From UBA9339 sp964535195 (GTDB taxonomy: Bacteria > Pseudomonadota > Gammaproteobacteria > UBA9339), in assembly GCA_964535195.1 (NCBI GenBank), contig CAZHSI010000024.1, positions 1 through 12,819 of the forward strand: 12,819 bases of DNA, in the 5' to 3' direction. Position 1 is the stretch's first letter; the number at the start of each line of letters is the position of its first letter. The notes under the pieces were generated by a model. The model did no database searches and was not told the origin of the DNA. It saw only the letters and a program-made list of their open reading frames with translations. Made by a program: the position numbers and the translations under genes. Of this stretch, positions 12,692 through 12,819 are shown piece after piece.

Positions 12692-12819
12692 CAAACTAGT
12701 AACCGAGGCGCTGAAAAACCAAACTCACTTAACTTCCTTGCGAGCTGTAGTAGAAAAAGAATTACTACATCACGATATACTGCGTGTAATGCGGGATTAT
12801 AATTTTTTTGCTAACCTTA
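12678..12819 (+). CDS. abiEii: AbiEii-type toxin, N-terminal part only
   Basis: An ATG at 12678, inside the end of the antitoxin gene, opens a frame that continues to the window edge (47 codons). The visible start, MNLFDKLVTEALKNQ followed by LRAVVEKELLHHDILRVMRDY, is characteristic of AbiEii/AbiGii nucleotidyltransferase toxins, in which this helix pair precedes the GGT motif. That motif and the catalytic residues lie beyond the window, so activity cannot be judged. The overlap with the antitoxin indicates translational coupling. The sequence is unlike the N-terminus of the other AbiEii here, matching the different antitoxin type. Confidence 0.85.
   Translation, partial: MNLFDKLVTEALKNQTHLTSLRAVVEKELLHHDILRVMRDYNFFANL

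Noticed and set aside
1..12819. CRISPR array or iteron-type replication origin
   Set aside because: No series of regularly spaced direct repeats was seen apart from the two copies at the insertion-sequence end and the short AbiE operator repeats.

Overview
The window is AT-rich bacterial DNA. Its gene content (an ISNCY-type transposase, rubrerythrin, UPF0149/SEC-C proteins, a ParB-recombinase-DinB cassette and two AbiE modules) fits an accessory region, either a plasmid or an integrated element, of a gammaproteobacterium. The low G+C, the lysine-rich histone-like peptide and the UPF0149-type protein make a host-associated lineage such as Legionellales plausible. That placement is inference; no rRNA or tRNA is present to support it.

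Left part (1-3460). A transposase gene runs off the left edge on the minus strand (1-1095). Its inside end is marked by two near-identical 19-bp repeats (1174-1217). Next comes a complete plus-strand rubrerythrin gene (1376-1933). Convergent to it is a minus-strand pair, a short UPF0149/YecA-like protein and a SEC-C/TPR protein, and upstream of those lies a 43-residue lysine-rich peptide gene.

Centre (3523-9602, all minus strand). Seven genes lie head to tail: a protein with two similar KOW/Tudor-like modules, a KfrA-like coiled-coil protein, a small unrecognised protein, a two-CxxC zinc-ribbon protein with a TTG start, ParB, a tyrosine recombinase and DNA polymerase IV. The last three overlap (8 bp, then 4 bp) and look translationally coupled. 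There is no ParA. This is the most unusual part of the window: a partition-type DNA-binding protein, a recombinase and an error-prone polymerase expressed as one unit, behind genes typical of plasmid or island maintenance. A short, very GC-rich patch (7771-7809) in the largest gap inside this cluster may be a cis-acting site.

Right part (9987-12819). Two type IV toxin-antitoxin (AbiE) modules diverge from a 540-bp intergenic region. The minus-strand module (abiEi 10787-11602, abiEii 9987-10790) is complete and overlaps by ATGA. The plus-strand module has a shorter, different AbiEi-type antitoxin (12143-12691), and its AbiEii toxin begins at 12678 and is cut by the window edge. Each module has a promoter-like element followed by repeats suited to autoregulation. 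The plus-strand one is a perfect 17-bp inverted repeat.

The likely overall logic is a maintenance and stabilisation region of a mobile element: ParB, KfrA-like protein and recombinase for DNA inheritance, AbiE modules for addiction or phage defence, DinB for lesion bypass, and insertion-sequence activity at the flank.
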